64,000 nt of DNA from Amorphophallus konjac. Its lineage: Eukaryota > Streptophyta > Magnoliopsida > Alismatales > Araceae. The DNA lies in the NCBI GenBank assembly GCA_022559845.1, contig CM040117.1, forward strand, positions 82,410,559 through 82,474,558. The letters run 5' to 3'. The notes under the pieces are model-generated. The model ran no database searches, was not told where the DNA came from, and was given only the letters and a program-made list of their open reading frames with translations. Below, piece by piece: positions 46,040 to 56,720 of this stretch (the stretch's first letter is position 1; the number at the start of each line of letters is the position of its first letter). The position numbers and the translations under genes were made by a program.

Positions 46040-46310
46040 AAATCTCTCAAAATGGCACAGTTGCAGTTGAACCAGCGTGGGCAAAAATAGCGTGGAAAAG
46101 GCGCGCCGGTTTACAAATCAACAAAGGAAATGGGGCTATTCCGGCGCGCTACTTGGAGGGGTTAATGCGGCGTGTTATCTGTATATATATATCTAAGATG
46201 GACATGGGGGCATGTGATCCGGCGCGCCAGTTTAGGGGTTTTAAAAATAAATAGTGCTTGTCAGAGGGGCTAACCCGGCGAGGGGGGGGGGGTACCGCGC
46301 CGAATTAAGA
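46040..46310 (+). repeat. Second GGCGCGCC array with an 11-G run
   Basis: GGCGCGCCGGTTTAC, CCGGCGCGCTAC and CCGGCGCGCCAG units occur, then CCCGGCGA, 11 G (46282-46292), TACCGCGCCG. ATATATATAT at 46187 may be a TATA box. Confidence 0.6.
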
Positions 46311-46779
46311 TGAACAGAGGATTTGCGGACAAAACTAAAAAAAAATAGAGTATCAGAAATGAAGGAAAAACAAGGAGATTAATCATTAAAACAAATTTAT
46401 TTCCCACTTCATAGGCATCCGGAGGCTGCATCTAAAGAATATAGATGAACCTCTCGGTTTATGTGGGGCTAAAATTGATGAAATGGCAGCAAAAATACCA
46501 CCACTATCCCGGATGACGCACACAGATAGAAAATATGAAATTAAAGGCATCAGAGTAATTTTCCCCTTTATCCAGGATGTCCAGGGACCGCATCTAGGAG
46601 ATTTAAAGGATCCCTGGCATCTCATGGGGATTTAGATCACAGAAACTTATCGGGAAACATCCAAGACATATAATCCCAAAGGGACAACTCATCCGATCCA
46701 TGGATGCGCCCTGGCTATCACATAAATGCAGGGAGATATAGAAAGAGAAGAGGAGAAATGAGAAAAATACTCAAACCGA
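46311..46779. other. Non-coding stretch between C and D
   Basis: Short related segments recur (ATCC(A/G)GGATG, GCATCT..AG..AT, CTCATGGGGA / CTCGGTTTATG). No gene is present. It may be the R/U5 or leader of D. Confidence 0.35.
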
Positions 46780-47571
46780 TGCACCAAACAACTTCGATTC
46801 ATTTATTCATCTCCGATAACAAAACAAATACATGATATAAGAAATTTCAGGGAGGAGACTACAACACCCGATCAACGGGAAAATAATAATTAAAAAAAAA
46901 GAAGGGGAAGGAAGACTGTAGCCCAGATCGGGCACTATTCGGTGGTAAACCCACCTTCCGCAGGAAGCCTCCGATCGTCCATCTTTGGTGGCTCTCTTCT
47001 ATTTTTTTTTCCTTCGGAGACTCTTTCCCTCTGGACGCCTATTCTAGGGTTCCTCCCAGTCGTCTGTGTCTTCCCCTACTCTTGTTGCTCGAATGAGTCA
47101 TATATATAGGGGCTTGGGGTCTTGGACGACGGTCGCAACCAAGAGGCGACTTGGGCCACCGGCTCACATGACTTTCTTCAGCCCATTGAGCCCATTTGAC
47201 TATTTCTTGAATCGTTTGGCCATCCTTTAGCCCATTTCATTTATTTAGGACTAATCGTAATAACCTTGAACTATTCTCTTCATTTATGGTGGCTGACCAA
47301 TTGACTGGCCTATAATTACTGTCCGAGCTTCTGCTCGTTTCTTCGGGGATGGTCCCGAATATTCTGTTGAGCTTCCGGGTCTTGCTTTAGCAACTGTCCT
47401 TCGCAGCCGAATGTGTTTTCTTTTCTTCTTTTTCTCTGGACTCATCTTTGTTCGGCTTCCGCCATTCTTTTTCTTATTTTCTTTCTTTTCTTCTCTGTCG
47501 GCATAGGAGCACTCGGTCAGAGCTTGGAACTTGTCGAAGCAGAAAAATTAGAAATATTTTCAATGTCAACA
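46780..47571 (-). repeat. D: gypsy-like 3' LTR candidate
   Basis: On the minus strand it starts TGTTGACATTG (47571), preceded by a purine tract (GGGTGGGGGGCAT, 47573-47585) of the kind that precedes gypsy 3' LTRs. A TATA box (CCTATATATA, 47110-47101) and a possible AATAAA (near 46800) are in the right order. The left boundary is approximate. The internal region would extend to the right. Confidence 0.45.
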
Positions 47572-48139
47572 AATGCCCCCCACCCGCGGGTGTCGCGAAG
47601 GAGGGACGAAAGAGCGGGACGTGCGGGTGTAGCCCATAGCCCGTTTGAAAATATTGCATATGTCTTTTTATTATTTATTCTTATTTTATTTATTCCATTT
47701 CCATTTATCATCATTCATTCATTTTTTTATATTTCATCATTCATTTTGTTTTTAAGCCTCATCCAAGCACGCATGCATTCAACGACCGCCAGCATAGAAT
47801 AGATATATGTAGAATAGGTCCCCTATACCAGGGATAGGATAAGGATAGCGCCTAAGATTCGCAGACACAGTGTGGCTCACGAAGCACAACTAAGGGAGAT
47901 GTGCATACGTAAAGGGGATGCTGCGTAGAACATATGCATGGCATAAATCACAATATACAGCCAGGAATATTCCTCTATAGTGTGAAAGTGTAATTATATG
48001 GGTAGTGAACCCTAGACATAGGGACGTGCAGACGTTTTGAGTAACACTAGAGGATTACTTTATCAGCTACACATACATTCGAGCCTCTCGACTTTTGGTA
48101 GCTTCGTACGACCCCCTTTTGTTCTTAATTCCGGACTTC
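47572..48139. other. Non-coding DNA right of D
   Basis: It includes the purine tract of D, AT-rich sequence with TTATT runs, and CATACG-rich DNA. I recognise no gene. Confidence 0.4.
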
Positions 48140-48475
48140 ACCATTCGACGCGAGTTCCCTCATATGTCTCAATGGGGATTCCCGGCTACTAGGATTCGTC
48201 CTTTATTATGATTTTGTGATGAATTTTACCGTTTGTTGCGAGTCTCCTCATATGTCTCAATGGAGATTCTCGGCTACTAGGATTCATCCGATATTATGAT
48301 TTTAGGATGGATTTCACTATTTGATGCGAGTCTCCTCATGTGTCTCAATGGGGATTCCCGGCTACTAGGATTCATCCTTATTTTAATTGTGGAGCTTACT
48401 GCACCGTTTTCACGCGAGTCTCCTCATTTATTTCAGTGGGGATTCCAGGCTACTTGGATTCACATTCCACTTATC
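48140..48475 (+). repeat. Tandem repeat, period about 88 bp, four copies
   Basis: The unit holds GCGAGTCTCCTCATATGTC, then CAATGGGGATTCCCGG, then CTACTAGGATTCATCC. The CAATGGGGATT phase occurs near 48171, 48259, 48345 and 48433. The last copy is the most diverged and is followed by a T-rich tract (48482-48515). Confidence 0.8.
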
Positions 48476-48833
48476 ATTATCATCATTTTTTCTTTTTTCT
48501 TCTTCTTTTTTTTTTAAGGGGGTAGGTAGCTTTTCACCTCACGGTCACCCTTTACGCGAGTGTAGAGATGTGAGCATCCATGAAGTGTTAAGAAGAATTT
48601 ACGACGTCCCTATGGCTAATGACCATTGTTCATATTGTGCGAAGTGTGAGAGTTTCGCCTAGGGTGTATCCTGTGAGTTGTGCTAGCAACATAGCTACGA
48701 CTCTTCCCCTGGCCATATGCACTAACCGAGAATTGGCTTTTCATTCCTTAGTGTATGCCGTGATGCACACATATCCTGAACCAGGGCAGCGTTATTTGGC
48801 AAGGAAATATGGTCGTAGAAATTTGAAGAAAGT
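48476..48833. other. Non-coding flank left of LINE L2
   Basis: T-rich tract then mixed sequence; short open frames only, none recognised. Confidence 0.4.
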
Positions 48834-48851
48834 GTATTAATACTATATTAC
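48834..48851. repeat. Target-site duplication of LINE L2, left copy
   Basis: GTATTAATACTATATTAC, identical to 50091-50108. Confidence 0.95.
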
Positions 48852-48861
48852 CCCAATTGCT

Positions 48862-49146
48862 GTGATATATTCTGACTTCAAAGTTCTAGTTACTTTGTTA
48901 CAGTCGAACAACAAACCACCCTGGAGGATACGAAAATGGTGGGATGAGATTAGGCATACCATCATTAGTAATAACTGGTCTCTTCAGCATATATATAGAG
49001 AGGGGAATTCTATTGCTGATGCTTTGGCATCCCAAGCGTGTTCTACCCGGATTAACAAGGACTATAGAAGTTGGCATGACCTCCCTCGTAGAGTGCGTGG
49101 TCTTGCTACTGTAGATGCTGCTGGCCTTCCTAGCTGGAGGGGGTAA
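48862..49146 (+). pseudogene. L2 RNase H C-terminal fragment
   Basis: Reads KWWDEIRHTIISNNWSL, then HIYREGNSIADALASQACS, closely similar to the end of L1 ORF2 (TYREGNQVADALASYACS). This is the C-terminal half of an RVT_3-type RNase H; the catalytic first Asp is missing through 5' truncation. It ends at a stop at 49146 (PSWRG). The intact end suggests a natural ORF2 terminus. The first codon of the open frame is an artefact of the junction. Confidence 0.85.
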
Positions 49147-49149
49147 AAT

Positions 49150-49880
49150 GAACAAAGCCCAGGCATTGAATGCCCTGACTTCACAATGTATAGACTTCAG
49201 CAGCAATAGGGCGTGCAGTGCATGGATTCACAATATACAGACTTGTCTTCGGCAATGTACAGACTTCACAAAGCCCAGACATTGAATGCCCTGACTTCAC
49301 AATGTACAGACTTCAGCAGCAATAGGGAGTGTAGTGCATGGATTCACAATGTACAGACTTTACAATGTACAGACTTCACGATGTACAGATTCCACAATGT
49401 ACAGACTTCAGCAGCAACAGGGCATATAGTGCATGGATTCACAATGTACAGACTTTACAGTGTACAGACTTTAGCAGCGAAAGGGAGTGCTTCACAATGT
49501 ACAGACTTTAGAAGTGAATGGGCGTGCAGTGGATGGACTTCTCAACGTACAGACTTCACAAAGCCTAGACATTGAATGTACAGACTTCAGCCATTGTACA
49601 GACTAATGCCCTGACTTCACAATGTATAGACATTACAATGTACAGACTTCAGCAGCAAAAGGGAGTGCTTCACAATGTATAGACTTCAGAAGTTAATGGG
49701 CGTGCAGTGGATGGATTTCACAACGTACAGACTTCACAAAGCCTAGACATTGAATGTACAGACTTCAACAGCAATTCTCACAATGTACAGACTTCTCAAA
49801 GCTCAGAAGTTGAATGTACCGACTTTAACAGCGAATGGGCGTGCAAGCATGGATTTCACAATGTACAGACATTGAAAGCG
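49150..49880 (+). repeat. Minisatellite in L2 3' UTR
   Basis: Irregular repeats built on TTCACAATGTACAGACTT plus linkers (CAGCAGCAA.AGGG.GTGCAGTGCATGGA) fill about 730 bp. Longer composite units of about 100-150 bp recur. Open frames rich in CTDF/NVQT are repeat by-products. Confidence 0.85.
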
Positions 49881-50090
49881 CCGGTCTATAGAGGACTGTA
49901 CAACTCTCTTTACATTTCATATTCCCTTGTATTTTTAGAGGCTTGGCCTCTTATGTTTTTGTTCATATTTGAAAAATCAATAAAATAAAGCATCAAGTGG
50001 TGATTTGGTGGAGTGAGAACATTCCCTTCCTCTGGAATGGGGGTGCACTCTCCCTTCTTCCTGCTTGATGACTTGGCTTCATAAAAAAAA

Positions 50091-50108
50091 GTATTAATAC
50101 TATATTAC
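50091..50108. repeat. Target-site duplication of LINE L2, right copy
   Basis: GTATTAATACTATATTAC directly follows the poly-A of L2. Confidence 0.95.
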
Positions 50109-50454
50109 AAGCAAGCATGCATGCGAGACAGGCAGGCAAGCAAAACATGTTATGATCATTTTTTCTTCTTCTTTTTTTCTTTTTTCTTTTTTCTTTTTTC
50201 TCTCTTTTTGTTTTTCTTTTTGTTTTCTTCTTTCCTTTTTTCTCTTTTTTTGTTTTTCTTTCTCTTTTTTTAGGGCTTAGTAAGTACATCCGCAGGCGGA
50301 CTATTTTTTAGGTGGGTAGCTGATGCCACGGCAATGGAGAGGAGGTGTCATATGTTATAGTGAATCCCTTGAGGGATCAAGGGTTAGTGTGAAACCAAAG
50401 GGGGTCTTTTCGTTCATTGGTTCGGATAGCAATTCCGGACCAATGGTAAGAGAT
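50109..50454. other. Polypyrimidine tract and spacer
   Basis: GCATGC/GGCAGGCAAGC-rich start, then a T/C-rich low-complexity run at 50158-50275, then unique sequence. No gene. Confidence 0.5.
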
Positions 50455-52695
50455 TTGTCGGCTTAGACAAAAAATCATGACGCCGAATGACTTGGCTTAG
50501 ACATAAGGTCGTGATGCCAAGGGATGCTATCTAACGACTTAGACATAAAGTCATGATGCCGCACAACTTGGCTTAGGCGGAAGGCCATGATGCCGGACAA
50601 GAGTATTTAACGGCTTAGACACAAAGTCATGATGCCGTACAACTTGGCTTAGGCGGAAGGCCATGACGTCAAGGCAGAATATTTACCAGCTTTGGCGGAA
50701 AGCCATGACACCGGACAAGAATATTTAACGGCTTAGACATAAAGTCATAATGTCGTACAACTTGGCTTAGGAGGAAGGCAATGACGCCAAGGTAGAATAT
50801 TTATCGGCTTAGGCGGAAGGCCATGACGTCGGATAAAAATATTTAACGGCTTAGATGTAAAGTCATGACGCCGTACAATTTAGCTTAGGCGGAAGGCCAT
50901 GACGCCAAGGTAGAATATTTACCGGCTTAGGCGGAAAGCCATGACACCGGACCAAAAAATTTAACGGCTTAGACATAAAGTCATGACGCCGTACAACTTG
51001 GCTTAGGCGGAAGGCCATGACGCCAAGGTAGAATATTTAATGGTTTAGATGGAAAGCCGTGACGCCGGACAAGAGTATTTAACGGCTTAGACATAAAGTC
51101 ATGATGCCGTACAACTTGGCTTAGGCAGAAGGCCATGACGCCAAGGCAGAATATTTAACGGTTTAGGTGAAAAGCCGTGACGCCGGACAAGAGTATTTAA
51201 CGGCTTAGACATAAAGTCATGATGCCATACAACTTGGCTTAGGCGGAAGGCCATGACGCCAAGGCAGAATATTTATCGACTTAGGCGGGAAGCCATGACG
51301 CCGGACAAGAATATTTAATGGCTTAGACATAAAGTCATGATGTTGTAAAACTTGGCTTAGGCGGAAGGCCATGACGCCAATGCAGAATATTTACCGGCTT
51401 AGGCGGAAGGTCATGACGCCGGACAAGAATATTTAACGGCTTAGATGTAAAGTCATGACGCCGTACAATTTGGCTTAGGCAGAATGCCATGATGCCAAGG
51501 TAGAATATTTACCGGCTTAGGCGGAAAGCCATGACACCGGACCAAAATATTTAACGGCTTAGACATAAAGTCATGACGCCGTACAACTTGGCTTAGGCGG
51601 AAGGCCATGATGCCAAGGCAGAATATTTAACGGTTTAGGCGAAAAGCCATGACGCCGGACAAGAGTATTTAACGGCTTAGACATAAAGTCATGATGCCGT
51701 ACAACTTGGCTTAGGCGGAAGGCCATGACGTCAAGGCAGAATATTTACCGACTTAGGCGGGAAGCCATGACGCCGGACAAGAATATTTAATGGCTTAGAC
51801 ATAAAGTCATGATGTTGTAAAACTTGGCTTAGGCGGAAGGCCATGACGCCAAGGCAGAATATTTACCGGCTTAGGCGGAAGGCCATGATGCCGGACAAGA
51901 ATATTTAACAGCTTAGATGTAAAGTCATGACGCCATACAATTTGGCTTAGGCGGAATGCCATGATGCCAATGTAGAATATTTACCGGCTTAGGCAGAAAG
52001 CCATGACACCGGACCAAAATATTTAACGGCTTAGACATAAAGTCATGACGCCGTACAACTTGGCTTAAGCGGAAGGCCATGACGTCAATGCAGAATATTT
52101 ACCGGCTTAGGTGGAAGCCATGACGCTGGACAAGAGTATTTAACGGCTTAGACATAAAGTCATGACGCCGTACAACTTGGCTTAGGCGGAAGGCCATGAC
52201 ACCAAGACATAATATTCACCGGCTTAGGTGGGAAGCCATGATGGCAGACATGAATTTTTAACGGCTTAGACATAAAGTCATGATGCCGTATAACTTTGCT
52301 TAGGTGGAAGGCCATGATGCCAATGCAGAATATTTATCGGCTTAGATGGAAAGCCATGACGCCGGATAAGAATATTTAATGGCTTAGATGTAAAGTCATG
52401 ACGCCGTACAACTTGGCTTAGGTGGAAGGCCATAACGCCAAGGCATAATATTTACCGGCTTAGGCGGAAGCCTTGACGCCGGACAAGAGTATTTAACGGC
52501 TTAGACATAAAGTCATGACGCCGTACAACTTGGCTTAGGCGGAAGGCCATGACGCCAAGGCAGAATATTCACCGGCTTAGGTGGGAAGCCATGATGTTGG
52601 ACATGAATATTTAATGGCTTACGTGCCAGCCTAGATGAAAGGTCATGATGCTGACGATTGGTTTGTACATCGGGCTAGACAGAAGGTCATGATGC
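50455..52695 (+). repeat. Higher-order tandem array, period about 118 bp
   Basis: About 19 copies of a unit made of three related subunits (about 35, 41 and 42 bp). Each has the core GGCTTAG, a purine stretch, then (C/G)CCATGACGCC or AAGTCATGACGCC, and the subunits end TACAACTT, GAATATTTAC or GAATATTTAA. The ACGGCTTAGA phase occurs near 50611, 50728, 50846, 50964, 51080 and 51199. Ends of the array are more diverged. It may be a satellite or the repeat region of an LTR element. No coding role. Confidence 0.9.
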
Positions 52696-52879
52696 CGATG
52701 ATAGAAGGGCTTGTTGTACCCCTGTGCACCCTTGTGATTTAGATGATGTCAAACACTATGAGTCATCTGTGCATAATATCTTATGTTATGTGTTGATGCT
52801 GTAGTTGTATGGTTCCACAGTTTCAGGATATGTTTCTATCAATGTCATAACTCTGTCTACTCATTAGGTCTGTGCATAT

Positions 52880-53830
52880 CATATGGTTGGTGCACTTCGT
52901 GTTCACTTGACAAACCAAGGTTGGTGCACCTCTTGGTAGTTTGTTGGTATGCATTGCATGAAGTCCGTGCATTATCTGTTAAACTCGGTGCATAACTGTG
53001 CCGGTGCAAGTTTTGTCTTGCGCCACATCTCTAAGTTCATGCATATCATTGTAGCGGTCGGTGCAATGTTTAGATAGCATGCATATAAAGTCTGTGCTCA
53101 TTACTATAGCGAGGCATGACTGAGTTCGGTGCAAGTTTTATCTTGCATTATGCATGAAAAGGTCCGAGCACACTTGTTTCATCTCGCTTAGGAGGTCAGT
53201 GCATCTTCTGCATCGGTGCATATTTTTCTTAAGCATATAGGAGGTCAGTGCATCTTCTACCTCGGTGCTAGTGACCAATATGGTCTGTGCAGGTTTCGCC
53301 GTGCTCACATTAAGGTCTGTGTACGTTGTGTGTCATGCTTAAACTCGGTCGGTCCATGTCAGGGTCGGTGCATCCTTTGCATCATGCATTGTTACATCTC
53401 ATGTGCATTTGTGTCTCAGTGTATGTACTGCATCTTATATTGCGTCCCATGTGCATATGCGTCTCAGTGCATGTGCTGCGTCTAAGTTTGCGTCTCATGC
53501 TATGTCTAAGGGAGCACAAACATTAGGTCAGTGTAAGTCATGTTGAGATTGCACAAAGACGGTGCACGTTTGTGTCTTCACTCAAGTAAGGTCTGTGCCT
53601 ATCGTACGTCTTAGTTTGTGTCTTCACACAACTAAGGTCTGTGCATATTTTGCGTCTTAGTCTGTGTCTTCACACAACTAAGATCAGTGCAGGTTTTGGC
53701 TCGTACACAGTCAGTGCATGTTTACCTTAGGTAGATGTAAGTATGTGTACATTCTATCCTTGGGCTATACAAGGTCGGTGCAGAGTTGGTTTTAGCCTTG
53801 TTAGAGTCGGTGCACAGTTTGCTGACAAGC
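52880..53830 (+). repeat. U3 array of GGTCGGTGCA repeats, S3 5' LTR
   Basis: Many irregularly spaced copies of (G/A)GTC(G/T/A)GTGCA and CGGTGCA(A/T). In element orientation this is the same word as in S2, containing GTCGGT, the complement of ACCGAC. The 3' LTR repeats it at 62380-63420. Confidence 0.78.
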
Positions 53831-54050
53831 GATTTCTCATTGCAGGAACTTAAGGACGCACGTGAACTCGTGAGGACTAATGAACCTGACTGACACGTGA
53901 TCCAAGGCAAATGCATCCAGAGGATTTTTCCACGTGGACACCAACTTATCCAGATTCAGACACATGGCTGAAAAGTTCCAGAAATCACTTGGCGGGAATG
54001 AAGCCTCCACACGCCCATTGCGTGAACCCGTGGGACCCCTGCGTGAAGAA

Positions 54051-54059
54051 TATATAAAT
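54051..54059 (+). promoter_or_regulatory. TATA box, S3 5' LTR
   Basis: TATATAAAT follows the U3 array. The 3' LTR has TATATAAAA at 63637-63645. Confidence 0.65.
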
Positions 54060-54417
54060 GCACTCTGCTGCAATCGAAGATGAAGGGGACGAGAAAATAA
54101 AGAGAAGAGACAGAGATAAGGAGACACAGAGAATTAGAAAATTGAGGACGGCAGAATCTGAGAGTGAGTAGCAGAAGAAGAATGAGAAGAAAGCAAGAGA
54201 GAGCCAGTGTGTGATCAGAGCTATATAGAGAAAGAAAATGCGAGTGAGGAGTTCGTGAGTGTGAAGCCATCGTTAAAGATCTATCTTCCTGGCATTTGCA
54301 TCAGATCCAAGCCAGACTTCCTCCTGTGAGAGCTACATTATGTGTTTCATTTCCAGCTTTCCATCGCTGTGGTTTTGCTTCATGTTTTCTTTTGTTCTTT
54401 TCGTTTATCTTTGAACT

Positions 54418-54621
54418 TCAAGCTGTGAGTCAACAGAGCAAGTTGTGATGCTCAGCAAGCAAGGTGGTTACTTTGGACAACAAGCTGTGATGCTTAGTGG
54501 GATAGCAAGCTGTGATGCTCAGCGGATGGTAAGCTGTGAGGCCCAGCTGAAGTAGGCAAGCTGTGATGCCCATCCGTTCAGGTTGTGAGTCAGTAGGAAT
54601 CCACACTCGGGTTGAGTGTGG
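54418..54621 (+). promoter_or_regulatory. S3 leader module: AAGCTGTGATGCTCAGC repeats and hairpin
   Basis: About seven units of CAAGCTGTGATGCTCAGC type, then arms CCACACTC and GAGTGTGG (54601-54621), then GGTGGACGTAGG and CCGAACCACC. Same order and orientation as in S2, between promoter and primer site. A packaging or dimerisation role is only a guess. Confidence 0.65.
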
Positions 54622-55048
54622 GGTGGACGTAGGTCTGGAGGACCGAACCACCTAAAAATCTTTTGTGCAGTGGTCTGTTTTGTTTGAATGCAATTCTGAC
54701 TATCGATAGATGTATGCTTAGGTTCGTTTATGTTGTATAGATTTAGCCTAAGCAATTCTATGTCCAAATTGCATTGGCTGCATCATATCAGCTATCTGGT
54801 GTTTCAGCATAGTTGCCATCTGAGGAAATCTTCTCACTGCTATCCAAGTACTCTAGTGAGAATCACTTTAGAGCTTCTGGACAAGTGTTCTAGTGTGAGT
54901 CTCAATAGAATTTCTATCTTGTTGATCTTATCAGTTTTCATTTCCATAAAAGTTTATTAGTACAATTTTAATTATGTAAAATTTTTAAAGGAAAGATTCA
55001 TTTACCCCCCTCTGAATCCGGTTTGCACCATCTTACAGACCCAACAAT

Positions 55049-55063
55049 TGATATCAGAGCGGG
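55049..55063 (+). other. S3 primer binding site
   Basis: TGATATCAGAGCGGG, two bases after the LTR, differs from the S2 site by one base (G to A). Confidence 0.85.
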
Positions 55064-55168
55064 CCTCTGACTATTTAGATGCAACGATCTGTAGAGGATC
55101 CTGCTATCTTATTTTTGGTGCGTTAAATAGATTATCTTGTGCATTGAAACTGTTTGTTATCTGTCTCA

Positions 55169-56720
55169 ATGGCTCGCCCTCTGATTTTTGATGGTTCTAA
55201 CTTCAGTAGGTGGTTAGGCGGCCTATGTGTCTATACGACTTCCATTGACCCTAATCGATGGAATTTAGTTTCAAAAGGCCCATACCAATTACCTCATGAT
55301 GAGACCAAATGGTCTAGAGAGGACATAGTAAAGAACTGTGATAATGTCACAGTTCTTAATATTTTGAAAGCTACAGTTAATACTGACAGATTTCCTTTTG
55401 TTCTCAAGTGCGCTTCTGGAAAGGAAATCTTGGATAGAATAACTGCTACAAATGGGGAGCAAGAGGATCAATGCTTGATGGTCAACCGGGGTGATCACAA
55501 CTCTGATCAATAGGAGGAAACGTCATCCAAGGTAAGCTCTAGATCAGAAGAACCTTCGTTTGATGAATTGGTTGTGATGTATGAAGAGTTGTTAGAGTTG
55601 TCTAGGAAAATGAAATCTGAGAATAAAAAGTTGAAGAAAAAGATTGAACAGAAAAAATCTGAATTCTCTTGTGAAAATTGTCCAATGTTGAAAAAATCTT
55701 ATGATATGTGCTTGGTGGATGTTCATAACAGTAAGGAACAGATTTCGTCCTTGAAAAATGAAAACCAAGAATGTCTGAACAAAATTTCTAAATTGGAAGA
55801 TCAGCTGAATGTTAAAAATGATGAACATCTAATGAAATTGCAAGAATTGAATAAGGTTAATTCTGAAGTGGATAAACTAAAAATTGAGAATGCTGAACTT
55901 CATAAGAATAATGAAAACTTTGTATCTTGTATAAAAGAATTCAAGGAGGAAGCTTCACACAATTGTTCTATAAAGTCAGCCTACAACACATGCCCTCTCC
56001 TAAAGGAACGTAATGAAGGTCTCTACCTTGAAAATGAATAGCAGAGGAAATTGACTGTGTCTCTTAAAGAAGAAAACAAAAATCTATCATATGCGAAAAT
56101 TGAAGTTGAACAGTGCGAAGAAAACTGATTGATGAAAATGAAAAAGAAATTGAAAATTTGAGAAAAGACAATAAATCATTGAAAGAGGAACTGAAATATG
56201 TCAACTATGTTGTATCTGATTATGTTGAAGATGAAGTTCTGAGAGCTGAAATTAACAAACTTAAAATAAAATTACAAGAATTAAACAAGATGAAATCTGA
56301 ATTGAACAAATTAAAATCTGAAAATGACAGTCTTAGGAATAAATCCCTTGAAGCAGAGAACACACGCTCAAAAGAAGAAAATGATGAATGCATTTTTCTA
56401 AAAGAAATAATTGAAGATCTTTATTCTGAGATTGATATGCTGAAGAATCTGAATGCTTCCTTAAAAGCTGAAAATTATTTGTTGCTTGAAAAGAAAAAGG
56501 AAGTAGAAGAATCTGAAGAAACTCTGATGGATGAAAATAAAAATTTGAAAGAGCAAAATAAGAAACTCATGGTTTTAAACACTGTTATATCAGAAAAATT
56601 GCTGACAATCGAAAAGCGAAAATGTGTAGTGAAGGAGGATGAGATTAACAGGAAGCAAGAGAACACACAAGAAATTGCAACTTTAAAAAGTTTGAAAGAT
56701 ATTCTGCATCAGCAGGTTAT
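55169..56720 (+). pseudogene. S3 gag, N-terminal domain and coiled coil
   Basis: ATG 55169 starts MARPLIFDGSNFSRWLGG (DUF4219-like). The domain is about 115 residues and ends near an in-frame TAG (55511-55513). Then comes EEPSFDELVVMYEELLELS and a very long Lys/Glu/Asn-rich coiled coil to 56720. A TAG at 56039-56041 and a frameshift near 56110 break it. As in S2 the UBN2 Gag core of S1 is missing. The solo LTR at 56721 interrupts the ORF after LHQQVI. Confidence 0.82.
56716..56720. repeat. Target-site duplication GTTAT, left of the solo LTR
   Basis: GTTAT recurs at 58464-58468. Confidence 0.93.

Larger units (their letters stand above)
43798..46310 (+). repeat. Repeat C: TGTGG-terminal sequence interrupting the S2 LTR
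   Basis: TGTGGGAATGAG starts exactly at the S2 LTR break. The first 250 bp match A and B (GGCGTGCCAGTCAC; CGTGTCGGGACCCAAAACCCG; GTTAATTACATC). AT-rich low-complexity DNA follows (44690-44910), then GGCGCGCC arrays (45285-45500, 46040-46300). This looks like a 5' LTR or terminal region; the far end is uncertain and I found no rejoined S2 LTR. No genes. Confidence 0.5.
48852..50090 (+). mobile_element. L2: 5'-truncated LINE with repeat-filled 3' UTR
   Basis: A 1.24-kb plus-strand insertion with an 18-bp duplication and an A8 tail (50083-50090). It holds only the last part of RNase H (48862-49146) followed by a tandem array and a unique tail. The truncation is typical of incomplete LINE reverse transcription. 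Confidence 0.92.
52712..55046 (+). repeat. S3 5' LTR
   Basis: TGTTGTACC...CCAACA, 2335 bp, repeated from 62221. Contains a U3 array (about 52880-53830), TATA (54051-54059), AAGCTGTGATGCTCAGC repeats (54418-54600) and the hairpin (54601-54621). Confidence 0.92.

Noticed and set aside
49213..49988. Long repetitive ORFs rich in CTDF and NVQT
   Set aside because: Produced by the minisatellite of the L2 3' UTR; frames change with unit length.
53216..53526. Cys-rich small proteins in the S3 LTR (also 62799-63112)
   Set aside because: The CISVYVL-like residues come from GTGCAT repeats; the U3 location and two LTR copies make a gene unlikely.
52712..53830. Possible CRISPR-like array because of regularly seen GGTCGGTGCA
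   Set aside because: Repeats are short, degenerate and irregularly spaced, in a plant LTR promoter.
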